In this document: piece after piece, positions 1-10,113 of the stretch
How positions within the stretch are numbered: position 1 is the stretch's first letter
Layout of the letters: every line of letters begins with the position of its first letter
NCBI GenBank assembly: GCA_964020085.1
Contig: OZ026600.1
Location: forward strand, 16,888,323-16,952,322
Direction: 5' to 3'
Source of the DNA: Micromussa lordhowensis
Lineage: Eukaryota > Cnidaria > Anthozoa > Scleractinia > Lobophylliidae
DNA: 64,000 bases
The notes under the pieces: generated by a model
Seen by the model: only the letters and a program-made list of their open reading frames with translations
The model's database searches: none
What the model was told of the DNA's origin: nothing
Made by a program: the position numbers and the translations under genes

Positions 1-744
1 ACAGCATTGATGGCGTTAGCTAGTTCAGCGTCACTTAGGCGATCAAAGCTATCCCCGAGCTGCAGGTTGGAAAGGAGACTTTCAGATGATGAAGCGGGAT
101 TCATACCGGCGATTCGTTTAACTGCGCTCCACCACTGCGAGGGCTTGGTGTTCTTTAAAATATTCACTTTGCTTGCAAAGTATTTGCTGCGAAGTGATTT
201 GCGCGCGCGGTTGACATCATTTCGATTATCGCCGGTATTGCTCCATGTCTCCATGGTGGAAGGCGTGTTGACGGAGCTTAATGAGGTTCTTGAACCACTC
301 AGTAACCCACGGGGGATAATTCAGATGAAGTCTGACATGTTTAACCGGCATTAATTGATCGAGACCAATCTTGATGAAATCTGTAAACAGCACCAATTTA
401 GCCTCGCAAATAGATGCTTCGCTAACCACTGACCAGTCGATAGACACGAGGAAACGCCCAAGATCTGACTTGCGACTGGCACGAGTGTCCCGCTTGGAAA
501 GGGTTCTTCTACTTGGGCCTTCCCTTGGAGCATGAGTTGTTGGGCGCACGATGACGACATTGTGATCCGATAGACCAAACGGCGGTAAAATCTGTACGGA
601 ATTTATATCGTACAAATCTGGTTGATTGGTTAAGATCAAGTCCAGGATCTGATCACCGCTAATGGGCTTGTTGACCAATTGCCGCAGTCTGAATTGTGTA
701 GCTAAACGATTCACATTTATAACTAAAAATAGCAAACATCTCAT
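1..744 (-). mobile_element. CR1/L2-like LINE fragment: end of endonuclease plus linker, broken
   Basis: On the minus strand the frame 744-226 reads as the last part of an apurinic endonuclease-like domain of a non-LTR retrotransposon, including the diagnostic GLSDHNVV block, followed by a basic linker with PPWVTEWFKNLIKLR. That linker is typical of CR1/L2-clade ORF2 proteins just before the reverse transcriptase. At about 225-240 the reading frame shifts, and the continuation (SLRSKYFASKVNILKNTKPSQWW region) is open to the window edge. The endonuclease start lies beyond 744 and is missing. The reverse transcriptase would lie to the left, outside the window. It is a dead fragment; the clade call is by motif only. 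Confidence 0.7.
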
Positions 745-1135
745 GCGAACGATTTACTCCCATATGAAAAACAAAAGTGTCAAGTTACCATTTTTAACTG
801 AAAATAGCAAGCATCTCGTGGGAAAGGTGCTGACGATTTGTTAGCTCTAATTGAATTTACTCCCTTGTGAAAAACAAAAGTGTCAAATTACCCTTTGTAA
901 CAAAAAATAAAAAATCTCGTTATACTTGCATGCAACAAGAACAAAGCAATTGTTACCTACACTTACTATTGTAAACGTCAGAACTGTCTCAGATTTAGTC
1001 TCATCTCCTCTAAAACATGTCCTAAGAGGTCCTAAGAACTAGAAGCGACGATTCGTGACCTCTAATTGAATTTACTCTTTGTGAAAAACAAAAGTATCAA
1101 GTTACCTTTGTAACTAAAAATAAAAATATCTGATT
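705..1135. repeat. Three imperfect direct copies of a ~60-bp repeat
   Basis: A segment reading roughly TTTACTCC-x-TGAAAAACAAAAGTGTCAAGTTACC followed by a TTTTTAACTRAAAAT stretch occurs around 755-815, 862-915 and 1070-1130. A partial fourth copy of its last part lies at about 712-745. Spacing is irregular (about 105 and 210 bp), so this looks like the subrepeat region of a decayed element and not a microsatellite. Nothing coding is seen from 845 to 1590. Confidence 0.5.
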
Positions 1136-1616
1136 CCATTTGCATTCTACTAACTCACGAACTGCTTCAAAACTCAAGACTCATCTCGTTCATAGCTAAA
1201 ATCCTTAGCCTAACCCATAGAAAATGAAGAAGTGAGCCCAATATATGAATACTTCCTCCTCTCTTATGGAAGAATAAATATGGCCGTTCTAAACTGTATC
1301 GGGATCAAATCTTCTCACATACCATTTACCTTTACAACAGGAAATTTGATTGGTGTTTAATAGTAGATCCAATCTGATTGGTGTGACATACATACATCTC
1401 TCACTGATCCACTGATCCACTCTCTGAACCACCCGTCCATAACATACCCGACGCGCCGACTAAGAGGTATTTTTTTACAAAAAAATAACTCAAAAATGAA
1501 TGAAGGAGACTGGGATGAGGCACGATAGATGGCGGTCACGCCGAAAATGTACTCGTAGTATCTTTTCACTTTCGCAGCCCCAGCGGTGGTTAAAATATAT
1601 TTAATATTCATTTGAA

Positions 1617-2497
1617 ATGCCTGACGAACCATCGAAGAAAAAAGGAGCCGCGGAAAAAGGCAGGAAACGAACAAGGGAGGATAGCTCTCAAACGGATGAA
1701 GAAGACGCGTCCGATCAACATCATGAGCAAAAATGCAAAAAGGGCTTCGAAACAACAAACTCGAGGCTCTCCGGTATTGAAGAGAAACTCAACATGCTAT
1801 TAGCTATGCTTCCCGAGTTGGAAACGTATAAAAAGAGGATTACTCTTCTTGGAGAAGAAAACAAAGCCCTGCAAACGAACCTGGAGAATTCGCAAGCAGA
1901 GATAGAAGACCTAAAAGCCATTGTTGATGATGTCAATTTCAAACAAGGAGCAGCCAACACCTCAAGTGAACGCATCGAGAGCGAACTCAAAGAGCTACAC
2001 CGCCGACATGTTAAACTCGAATGTCACAGCCGTAGAGGAAATATGAAGTTATTTGGAATAAAGGAACGTACGTGAAAACGAACCAATAATGACAATGAAC
2101 TCGCCCTAAGAGAATTCATGCGTACGAAGCTAAAGATCCTGACGAAGAAACATTCATTTTGACAGAGTCCACAGAATTACATCACGCCGTTCACAATCAA
2201 ATGACCGAAGTCTTCAACCGCGACCGATTATAGTTAAGCTGACGGTTTTTCAAGATAAATTTTTCATCAAATCCTTCATCAAAAAAATCCCCAAGAGGTA
2301 CCGGATTTGGAGTGTCCGACGATTTTCCTAAAGAAGTTGACGAGGTAAGAAAGGTGTTATATCCGATACTAAAGGCAGCCAACCGCGAGAAGAAGGCTGA
2401 ATACTTCAACGTCGAAAAGCTGATCATTAACGGTGCTCTTTACCGTGGCGAAGAAACATCCCAATTTTCTTTCTTTGGGCGTTTAATGGACAACTAA
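1617..2497 (+). pseudogene. LINE ORF1 (L1-type RNA-binding coiled-coil protein), frameshifted
   Basis: The ATG at 1617 opens a 152-codon frame. It has a basic, charged N-terminus, then a heptad-rich coiled coil of roughly residues 45-130 (RLSGIEEKLNMLLAMLPEL onwards), and then LECHSRRGNMKLFGIKE, which matches the start of the RRM-like core of L1 ORF1 proteins. The frame breaks at about 2075. A second frame from about 2170 to 2497 carries the C-terminal domain: RPIIVKL, then GVSDDFPKEVDEVRKVLYPILKAA and FNVEKLIINGALYRGEE. Known role in the family: a trimeric nucleic-acid chaperone that coats LINE RNA. At least two frame changes are needed, so it is dead. Between 2500 and 2830 there is only an inter-ORF spacer with a T-rich run at 2529-2546. 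Confidence 0.75.
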
Positions 2498-2835
2498 GCT
2501 ATAATAGACGCTAAACTGTAAGTTTAGTTTATTTTTTTTTTTTTTTATTTGATTTTTTTGTACGGAACCACCTGCTTGAGAGCTGCGGCTTTCCACTCTA
2601 TATCCAGTCAAAACGCCACGCAAAGCTTTAGGTAAGCCTATAGTTATGTGTCTCTGTATGTGCTTCCTCAAGTGTTTTCTTTTTAGCTTCTTCTGTTATG
2701 TTGATCAATTTTGTTTTGATGTTAACGAGGTAATAAGACTCGGCAAGCCTTGTCATTAATATCAACCGCACAGTGAGCATATTTCTAAGAGAGCTATTTC
2801 CGTTGTTTCTTGTCTATCTTTTCAGTAGAAACTAA

Positions 2836-3673
2836 ATGTATAAACTGTTATCACTTAACGTTAGAGGGCTAACAGTTCAAGAAAGCGAAGACAAGTTTTT
2901 CGTTGGTTGCATCAACAGCAATCGGAAATGATCTTCTTGCAAGAAACTTATTCCTCGCCGGAATCTATGAAAAGGTGGGAAACAGAATGGGGAGGCAAAA
3001 TCGTGTCCAACCACGGCTTCCCTCATAGTAGAGAAGTTCTGATTTTATTCAAACCACGTCTTACCGTTGACTTGGAAAAAATTACTACAGACAATTTTGG
3101 CAGATGTATCTTAGCCGAGACTATTATTGACGGTATCAAAATAGTTTTGGTAAACATTTACGCACCGAATGATGCAACCCAAGAAGTTGTTTTCCTCAGG
3201 GACGTTTCAAAAGAATTTCTAACCGTTTACGCCAATGACAACCTGGTGCTGGGAGGTGATTTTAGCTGCACAATTAGCACTTTGGACAAAAAAGGCGGTA
3301 GACCGATTGACAGCAAAAAGGCTTCTCTCAACGAGCTTCAATCGTTAATCAAAACACACAATTTACTTGATTTCTGGCGTTTCAAGAATCCAGATCATCC
3401 TGGCTTTACATGGACTAACCCGTCAATGAAAATACAGTGTAGACTTGACTACTTCTTTATTTCTAAGCGGCTAAAAGATCGTGTAAAGGAGTGCAAAATA
3501 CTTCCAATTTATTCAGATCACTCCGCCGTCGCTCTCTCCGTGTCTCTTAACGAAAGTGAGCTCCCTCGAGGACCAGGGTTCTGGAAGTTTAACAACTCTT
3601 TGCTGTCAGATACTAATTACGTGGAACTGTTAACATTTAAAATTCCAATGTTTGCAAAAAAGCATGAACAAGT
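2836..3673 (+). pseudogene. LINE ORF2 N-terminus: apurinic endonuclease domain, frameshifted
   Basis: ORF2 probably begins at the ATG at 2836, with LLSLNVRGL typical of L1/Tx1 endonucleases. The frame shifts after about 30 codons near 2925 and continues from about 2907 in the next frame. Endonuclease motifs are visible in order: IFLQETYSS, VLVNIYAPND, LVLGGDFSC, CRLDYFFIS and the catalytic YSDHSAVAL block. The family enzyme nicks target DNA for target-primed reverse transcription. The frame runs into an inserted element at 3674 and resumes in the linker at 4492 beyond it. Confidence 0.75.
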
Positions 3674-4491
3674 CCCCGGGGGTACTTAACAAAGTTTAAT
3701 ACGGGAAGGCTCCGCCCCGAGGTCCAACCCCTTACCCTTTTATATACCATTTTCGCAGAAAAGGTACCCCTTTTGTATACCTTTTATTGTGAAAAGGTAC
3801 CCCTTTCACATACCTACTTTAGAACACTGCATCCCCTTTCTAAGCCCTTGTAATGAAGCTAATGAACAATATTACGGGAGAATATCAAGCATTACGAGAA
3901 GAAAAGTTTTGCAAACAAGTGTTATTTATTCAGTTCAGTTGTGGGCGGGAGTCAAGATACTCCGGACATCCGGTGAACAGCGATTTGCTTTTGTTTGCGA
4001 CCTTCATAAAACCATTCCAGTGTCTTCTTTATCTTTATATGTACATACGTTTTAACGAACGTTAACGTGAACAAAACGAAATCTCAAAATGCAATAGGTC
4101 AATAAAACATGACTGTACTACTCTTACAAGAAAGTAATACATCGTAAGAAGTAAAAAGAAAATCTCTGCTGATGCCTTAGGGAGCCAGTTTCAATTTCAA
4201 TTACACGTGGGTTACACGTAGATGGGTAGATATACAACACACATATTATATATGTTCAACTTGTGTTCTTCTCTGTAGTGCTTAATAAATAAACTGATAC
4301 AGCCATAAGTGCGTCTATTCGAAATATTTTAATTAAAGGCCCTTGTAAATACCTAAATGACCGATTTCCCTACCCTTTTATATACCTCAACTTGTGAAAT
4401 CCCTACCGTTTTATATACCTGAAGCCTGAAAAAGGTACCCCTTTCGGGCGGAGCCTCCCCGTATAGGCCATTATAGGGAGTACCCCCCCGG
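3674..4491. mobile_element. Non-autonomous DNA transposon (818 bp) with 8-bp target duplication
   Basis: The element is bounded by the duplication GAACAAGT at 3666-3673 and 4492-4499. Its ends are imperfect inverted repeats: the left end starts CCCCGGGGGTACT and contains GGGAAGGCTCCGCCC; the right end, read in reverse, starts CCGGGGGGGTACTCCC and contains GGGGAGGCTCCGCCCG. Both ends carry nearby copies of short AAAGGTACCCCTTT motifs (3730-3815 and 4355-4445), as subterminal binding sites often appear. There is no transposase; two short frames inside are not recognised. An 8-bp duplication fits hAT or P-like elements, but the terminal sequence alone does not settle the superfamily. It interrupts the LINE ORF2 linker. 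Confidence 0.8.
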
Positions 4492-5733
4492 GAACAAGTC
4501 AACGACAAAGGGTTGTATTGGGAAATGATTAAAATGGAAATTCGTGCCTTTACAATTGCTTAATCAAAGAAGAAAGCTAAACGAAAACGTGACGAAGAAT
4601 CAATTCTATTGTCGGAAATGATGAAATTGCAGACCAAACTCCAGACGTCATATAGTGATTCTCTGAAGACCGACCTGGAGAGAATAAAATTCAAGCTCTC
4701 TAAAATTGCGGGTATCAAAACACGAGGAACAATCGTGCACAGTAGAGCGCGTTGGTACGAGCATGGTGAGAGGAATAGTAAGTATTTTTATAACTTAGAA
4801 AAAAGGAATCAAAAAAAAAACACATAACGTCCTTAGTTAATGACGATGGTGACAAAATCACAAACCCGGAGGACATCCTGAAGGAAGAAGAGCGTTTTTC
4901 GAAGAGGTTTATACATCAAGAAATATGGACCTCATCCGCCCAACTTTCAATGAGTTTTTTGAAACAGACTATGCATTATCAGAAGAAATCGCGAAAACGT
5001 GTGAAGGTGTCATGTGTATTCATGAGTGCGGGATTGCATTAAAATCTATGGAAAACAACAAAACCCCCGACACGGATGGGCTAACGCCTGAATTCTACCG
5101 CTATTTTTGGAACTTGCTCGGTTCAATTTATGGTAAGTAGCTTTAATTTCGCCTTTCGAAACGGAACTCTTTCGATCTCTCAACGCCAAAGGATTATTTC
5201 CTTAATTCCGAAGAAGGAGAACAATACCGAACATTTAAAAAATTGGCGACCTGTATCTTTACTGAATGCAGACTATAAAATTGCAACGAAGACCATTGCT
5301 CTGCGCTTGGAGAAGATCTTGCCGAACTTAATTCATCCCTGCCAGTCTGGGTATGTTAAAGGAAGGTTCATTGGGGAAAGTATCAGGTTAATAGCAGACA
5401 CAATGCATTTCACTAAAGTGAAGAATATTCCAGGGTTAGCCGTGTTTTTAGATTTCGAGAAAGCTTTTGACTCAATTGAGTGGAATTTTATTCATAAATG
5501 CCTCGAAACGTTTAATTTCGGTCTTGACCTCCGACAATGGATAAAAGTATTCTATACAGATGTCTCTAGTTGTGTTTTGAATAATGGATGCGCCTCAAAA
5601 CATTTTCATCTAGAACACGGGGTGCGTCAAGGTTGCCCACTTTCCGGCACACTATTCATTATTGCTATTGAGTTACTCGCGCAAAGTATTAGACGCTCAA
5701 AAGAGATAAAAGGTATCACAATAGATGAACATA
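4492..5733 (+). pseudogene. LINE ORF2 linker and reverse transcriptase (first part)
   Basis: After the inserted element the ORF2 frame resumes, passes an in-frame stop (TAA at about 4561), then continues with the L1-type linker (ARWYEHGERNSKYFYNLEKRN). Another frame change follows near 4825. The reverse transcriptase fingers and palm follow: MENNKTPDTDGLTPEFYRYF, then after a frameshift at about 5130 NWRPVSLLNADYKIATKTIA, LDFEKAFDSIEW (first catalytic Asp) and GVRQGCPLSGTLFIIAIE. The frame is cut at 5733 by the Penelope-like insertion and resumes at 8059. Confidence 0.8.
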
Positions 5734-5803
5734 TAGTTGATACAAGTGTTGTTTTTTGTCACTGACTTGTATATTACGGTAAGACGTTTCGGCTAACTCT
5801 TAA

Positions 5804-6012
5804 CAACAACAACCTTTATTTACACTATTCTGTACAAGCAAAAAGGAGGAAAGAAAAAACAAAGTACAGAAAACATAATAATGGAGATGTATAGTATATA
5901 GATACAAATTTGTGAATTAGTGTGCAGCAGCCAAAGTAGCAAAGCTTTCGAGTTGGCTGCTGGTTACTTACAGATAACGAAAGGAAAGAAGGAAACAAAT
6001 AAAAATTATTAA
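5804..6012 (-). repeat. Short retroelement 3' tail inserted in the left Penelope arm
   Basis: Compared with the right arm of the same element, 209 bp are extra here. They are flanked by CTTAA at 5799-5803 and 6013-6017, consistent with a 5-bp duplication. Read on the minus strand it ends in AAATAAAGG followed by a short GTT-repeat tail. That is the same style of ending as the retroelement tails at 25,018 and 37,539. It sits exactly in the loop of the hammerhead-like motif of this arm. Confidence 0.6.
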
Positions 6013-6115
6013 CTTAAGCCTTCATCAGTTGAAAAAACCGCTTGATGTTACGCGCGATTTAAAAACTCTTAAATTGAAACGTTGCGCGTGCTGTATGCGC
6101 GTGACTCGAGAGAAT

Positions 6116-6866
6116 TTAAGTACGTGCAAGGCACTTGTAGACTTCTGGGATGACCATGTGATCATTCCCAGCGTTCGGGTCTTTTACGGACACCCAAGCC
6201 TCCAGAAAAAGCCGCTGATGGTAATACTCCTCATGACCGACGACTTCAACGTTTTCAAAATCCATATGATGATGATGCTCGTGAACATGGCACGCAAGTT
6301 TGGAGTTATGGTCGAACATCAGAACAGCCTTTTTGTGCTCAGAAACCCGCGTCTTCAGTGCTCTTTCGGTCTGGCCATAGTATACAAAATCGCATTGACT
6401 GCAATTGATTCTGTACACTATTCCAGATGACGAACGGTCGGTTTCATCCTGCTGCTTGGGTCGAGGAAAAAAACTGTTGATGATTCTCTGTGACTGGTAG
6501 GAAACTCGCAAACTTTGTTGCTTTAGCACGCGACCAATTCTTTCGGAGACGCCCTTAACATACGGAAGTACTACATAACCATTCGTGGTAGGCTGAGATG
6601 GTTTTGTTGCCAGCGCTCTTTCGCATTCCTTGATAAAGCCAGACGGGTAATTGTTCTCTCGAAGCACCGCTTTTACTCTTTGCCCCTCCTCGCGTTTTCC
6701 TTTACTCGTGGAGGTAATGTTTCTCGCGCGAAGGAGTAACGTGTTAACCACTGATCTTTTGTGGCACGAGGCGTGGTGGGAGAGAAAATCAAGGTAACGG
6801 TCTGTATGGGTTGGTTTTCTGTAAACCTCCACTTGAATTGCCGTTCCGTGTCTGGACGTGATGGTG
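6116..6866 (-). pseudogene. Penelope RT C-terminus + GIY-YIG endonuclease (left, inverted copy)
   Basis: The minus-strand frame starts near 6866 in the thumb region of a Penelope reverse transcriptase (VYRKPTHTDRYLDFLSHH). It then passes a connector (GYVVLPYVKGVSERIGRVLK) and ends with a GIY-YIG nuclease: VYRINCSQCDFVYYGQTERA and KTRVSEHKKAV, with a CxxC pair and a His-rich stretch (HVHEHHHHMDF). The family endonuclease makes the target nicks for reverse transcription. The catalytic palm of the reverse transcriptase is absent from this copy. The GIY-YIG part is almost identical to the plus-strand copy at 7541-7843. Confidence 0.8.
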
Positions 6867-6869
6867 TCA

Positions 6870-7843
6870 AGAGGTTAAATCCAACAACAAGGGTTGAAAA
6901 AGACCTAAACAAACTCTTGCTCAACATCAAAGTCAATAACACTGGAACGACACCACAAATTGGTCCAAACCTTTATAAAAAACTTCACTGCAATAATTCT
7001 ACACCGGCATCTTTCTATGGCCTCCCCAAAATTCACAAACCTGAGAGACCTCTCAGGCCGATTACAAGCAGCATAGGCAGTCCAACGTATGCTGTATCTA
7101 AACATCTTGTTTCAATCTTGGCTCCACTACGAAAGAATTCCTACACAGTCAAAAACAGTTCTGAATTTGTCCACGAACTCAAACAATATTCTATTGCCGA
7201 TGATGAAATTATGGTGTCATTTGATGTGAAATCATTATTCACCTCCATTCCGGTGGAGGAAAAGGAAAAACGCGAGGAGGCGCAAAAAATTAAAAGCGGT
7301 GCTTCGAGAGAACAATTACCCGTCTGGCTTTATCAAGGAATGCGAAAGAGCGCTGGCAACAAAACCATCTCAGCCTACCACGAATGGTTATGTAGTACTT
7401 CCGTATGTTAAGGGCGTCTCCGAAAGAATTGGTCGCGTGCTAAAGCAACAAAGTTTGCGAGTTTCCTACCAGTCACAGAGAACCATCAACAGTTTTTTTC
7501 CTCGACCCAAGCAGCAGGATGAAACCGACCATCTGGAATAGTGTACAGAATCAATTGCAGTCAATGCGATTTTGTATACTATGGCCAGACCGAAAGAGCA
7601 CTGAAGACGCGGGTTTCTGAGCACAAAAAGGCTGTTCTGATGTTCGACCATAACTCCAAACTTGCGTGCCATGTTCACGAGCATCATCATCATATGGATT
7701 TTGAAAACGTTGAAGTCGTCGGTCATGAGGAGTATTACCATCAGCGGCTTTTTCTGGAGGCTTGGGTGTCCGTAAAAGACCCGAACGCTGGGAATGATCA
7801 CATGGTCATCCCAGAAGTCTACAAGTGCCTTGCACGTACTTAA
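6870..7843 (+). pseudogene. Penelope RT N-terminus fused by deletion to GIY-YIG endonuclease (right copy)
   Basis: The frame from about 6870 carries the N-terminal fingers of a Penelope reverse transcriptase: ASFYGLPKIHKPERPLRPI and MVSFDVKSLFTSIPVE. At about 7258 it jumps directly into the connector seen in the left copy (EEAQKIKSG then, after a frame change near 7299, NNYPSGFIKECERALATKP). The palm with its catalytic Asp-Asp motif is therefore deleted. After another break near 7541 the GIY-YIG nuclease follows (CSQCDFVYYGQTE) and ends at 7843. This is a non-autonomous derivative. Confidence 0.8.
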
Positions 7844-7920
7844 ATTCTCTCGAGTCACGCGCATACAGCACGCGCAACGTTTCAATTTAAAAGTTTTTAA
7901 ATCGCGCGTAACATCAAGCG

Positions 7921-7975
7921 GTTTTTTCAACTGATGAAGGCTTAAGAGTTAGCCGAAACGTCTTACCGTAATATA
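7921..7975 (+). ncRNA. Hammerhead ribozyme-like motif in the Penelope pseudo-LTR
   Basis: The right arm contains CTGATGA (7931-7937), then a helix-forming segment GGCT-loop-AGCC, then GAAAC (7955-7959) directly followed by GTC (7960-7962). This order matches the conserved core of hammerhead ribozymes with a very short helix III. Such motifs are known from the terminal repeats of Penelope-like elements. Helix I pairing looks weak in the flanks, so cleavage activity is not assured. In the left arm the same motif is split by the 209-bp insertion. Confidence 0.6.
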
Positions 7976-8058
7976 CAAGTCAGTGACAAAAAACAACACT
8001 TTTATCAACTATGTCATCTCCTGACTACAATTACTCCATTTTTAAATAGATGAACATA

Positions 8059-9560
8059 ATGTGGTCAAACTTTCGCAATATGGAGATGACACAATTGTAC
8101 TTTTTTCTGATGTCCAATCACTGTCAAAATTATTTGATTTATTATCGCTTTTCGAAAGGTGCTCTGGTCTAAAACTAAATCAAACAAAATCTGAAATGCT
8201 ATGGTTTGGCTGTATGCGCCACAGAAAAGATACCATACTTGATCTCCAAATGAGCGGCGAGCCAGTTTACGCGCTTGGGGTGCATTGAATATGTGGTCCC
8301 AAAGAGACCTCTCCATCGTTGGTAGGATAAACTAGTTAAAACATTAGCACTTTCAAAACTTGTCTTTATCTGTAACGTCATGAACACCCCTAAAGACTTC
8401 AGTAAAGAAGTAAACAAGATCACATTCGACTTCATTTGGAATCATAAACCCGCCAAAATAAAAAAAGACTACCCTTATCAAGCAAAAAACAGCTGGTGGC
8501 TTGGACATGAAGGATTTTTCTCTCTTCGACAAAGCGCTTAAGTTAAACTGGGTGAAACGGGTATGTTTTAACTCGGATGCTCCATGGCAGTACATACCAA
8601 AATCGCTGCTAGCCGATGTTGGCGGTACAGAAATGTTTAAATGTAATTATGATTATATTTTAATCGCCTTGACCTAGACAACCATCTTCCTGCCTTCTAC
8701 AAACAAATCATTCTTTACTGGCAGGACATCGCAACGGCCACACCTAAAAATAAAAATGAGGTTCTCTCACAGCCAATCTGGAATAACCGATTTTTAACTG
8801 TGAATAAGAAAATGGTATTCTTTCCTCATTGGTATCAAGCGGGAATAAAACAAATCTTGGACCTTTTTGACTCCTGTGAGGGCTATTTCCTTCCATTTGA
8901 TTCTTTGTGCAATAAATTCAATGTAAAATGCAACTTTTTACAATATTATAGCATTCTTTCTTCTATTCCCCGAAATTGGAAGAAATATTGCAACTTCAAT
9001 CTGTTCACTGTCATGCAAGGCAATATACAGTATCTTGCTTAACCTTGAAGATCTACCTCCACTAACTTCTGAGAAAAAAGCGTTTAACGTCTGGCGTCGA
9101 GAAAAGTGACTTGAATAAAATCTACCTCCTACCATTCAAAGCCACGAGAGAAATTAAATTGACGATGTTTCAGTACAAAATCATTCACCGAATTTTACCA
9201 ACGAATAGCTTGTTACACAAAATGAAAAAAGTTGCCTCGCCCTCCTGTCCCTTTTGTCCTTCCGAGTGTCAGACCCTGTGGCATTTGTTTATAAGCTGCA
9301 CGCACGCAAGTTCTTTTTGGGATAGATTCCAGGAGTGGTACTCAATCTCTAGTAATACGAAACTGCTTCTGTCAGAACTGGAGGTAATGTTCGGAATTAT
9401 TCGCTGTCACACCTACTGTTTAGCCCTCAATCATCTTATTATTTTGGGTAAATATTTCTTATAGGTTAACGCTTTAAATACCATAACATGCCGATTTGAT
9501 GAATTTGTCTCACTTGTACCAGACAAAATTAATCTAGAAAAATATATTATAATATATATG
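8059..9560 (+). pseudogene. LINE ORF2: reverse transcriptase end and C-terminal zinc knuckle
   Basis: Directly after the Penelope element the ORF2 frame resumes with the catalytic block LSQYGDDTIVLF and CSGLKLNQTKSEMLWFG of an L1/Tx1 reverse transcriptase. It then breaks repeatedly between 8290 and 9110 (short open pieces at 8353-8600 and 8800-9042). The piece 9111-9464 has the conserved C-terminus: KLTMFQYKIIHRILPTN, then a zinc-binding CPFCPSECQTLWHLFISC of the zf-RVT type. The tail after 9464 decays into AT-rich sequence. The catalytic box reads YGDD where Y/FADD is usual. Confidence 0.75.
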
Positions 9561-9700
9561 TATTGTTGGTAGTGCCAGTTAATGTAGTGTAAGCATCGTG
9601 TAAGAAGTAATTATAGTGTAAGTACGTATGTAAGTATTAAAAAAAATAATATAAAAAAAGATGAATGATATGAATTAACAACATGTTCTCTTCTATTTAA

Positions 9701-10109
9701 GGCGGAGGTAAACGTGAAGGCTGTTTTGACGTCGCTTAACACGGCCTTTCTGCCAATATCTCGTTCACGTTTCAAGCGACACTAAATCTCTCTGCTTATC
9801 TCATTAACCACTGTTTGGCGGTTTTGTGTAAATTTTTGGGCGATTTTTGGGCATTTTGGGAAAGAGATATTTTTTCTCAAAGGATAGGTTAAATTGAGGA
9901 AAATATGAAATGTTGAAGATTTGATGGATTTGGAAAATTGAAATTTGAAGTGAAGAATTAGTAGACGGATACCAAACAGTCCCCTAGCAACCTGGGGCTC
10001 TCTTTTGCGGGGGTGAACTGTCTGGTAGTGTTTCCAAACCATCTTAATCCTAACAATTTCCTTTTTTATATCACTTCAAATTTCACGCCTATTCATGTTT
10101 GACCCCGCC
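9701..10109. mobile_element. MITE with TTAA target duplication (409 bp)
   Basis: TTAA occurs at 9697-9700 and again at 10,110-10,113. Between them the ends are inverted repeats: left GGCGGAGGTAAACGTGAA, right read in reverse GGCGGGGTCAAACATGAA. TTAA duplications are characteristic of piggyBac and Kolobok elements. No transposase is encoded, so this is a non-autonomous copy. Confidence 0.7.
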
Positions 10110-10113
10110 TTAA

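Larger units (their letters stand above)
5734..8044 (+). mobile_element. Penelope-like retroelement: inverted, internally deleted double copy
   Basis: A 14-bp direct duplication (AATAGATGAACATA at 5720-5733 and 8045-8058) brackets 2,311 bp inside LINE ORF2. The left arm (5734 to about 6690) is the reverse complement of the right arm (about 7290-8040), apart from a 209-bp insertion at 5804-6012. The arms code for the GIY-YIG end of a Penelope-like element. The middle carries the N-terminal part of its reverse transcriptase (plus strand) and the reverse transcriptase C-terminus (minus strand). Inverted, 5'-truncated partner copies forming pseudo-LTRs are characteristic of this class. The right arm ends with a hammerhead-like motif. 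No complete reverse transcriptase remains. Confidence 0.85.
1590..9660 (+). mobile_element. L1/Tx1-like LINE, two ORFs, interrupted by two nested elements
   Basis: The pieces follow in order on the plus strand: coiled-coil ORF1, apurinic endonuclease, L1-type linker, reverse transcriptase, C-terminal zinc knuckle and an A-rich tail near 9640-9660. Removing the insertions at 3674-4491 and 5734-8044 leaves about 4.9 kb, a normal LINE length. ORF1 of L1 type together with an endonuclease and a zf-RVT-like CCHC end points to the L1/Tx1 group. The copy carries multiple frameshifts and stops and cannot be active. The 5' limit is uncertain because no target duplication was recognised. Confidence 0.75.

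Noticed and set aside
6029..6430. Plus-strand frame also found inverted at 7,466-7,930
   Set aside because: Both are antisense shadows of the GIY-YIG copies of the Penelope-like element.
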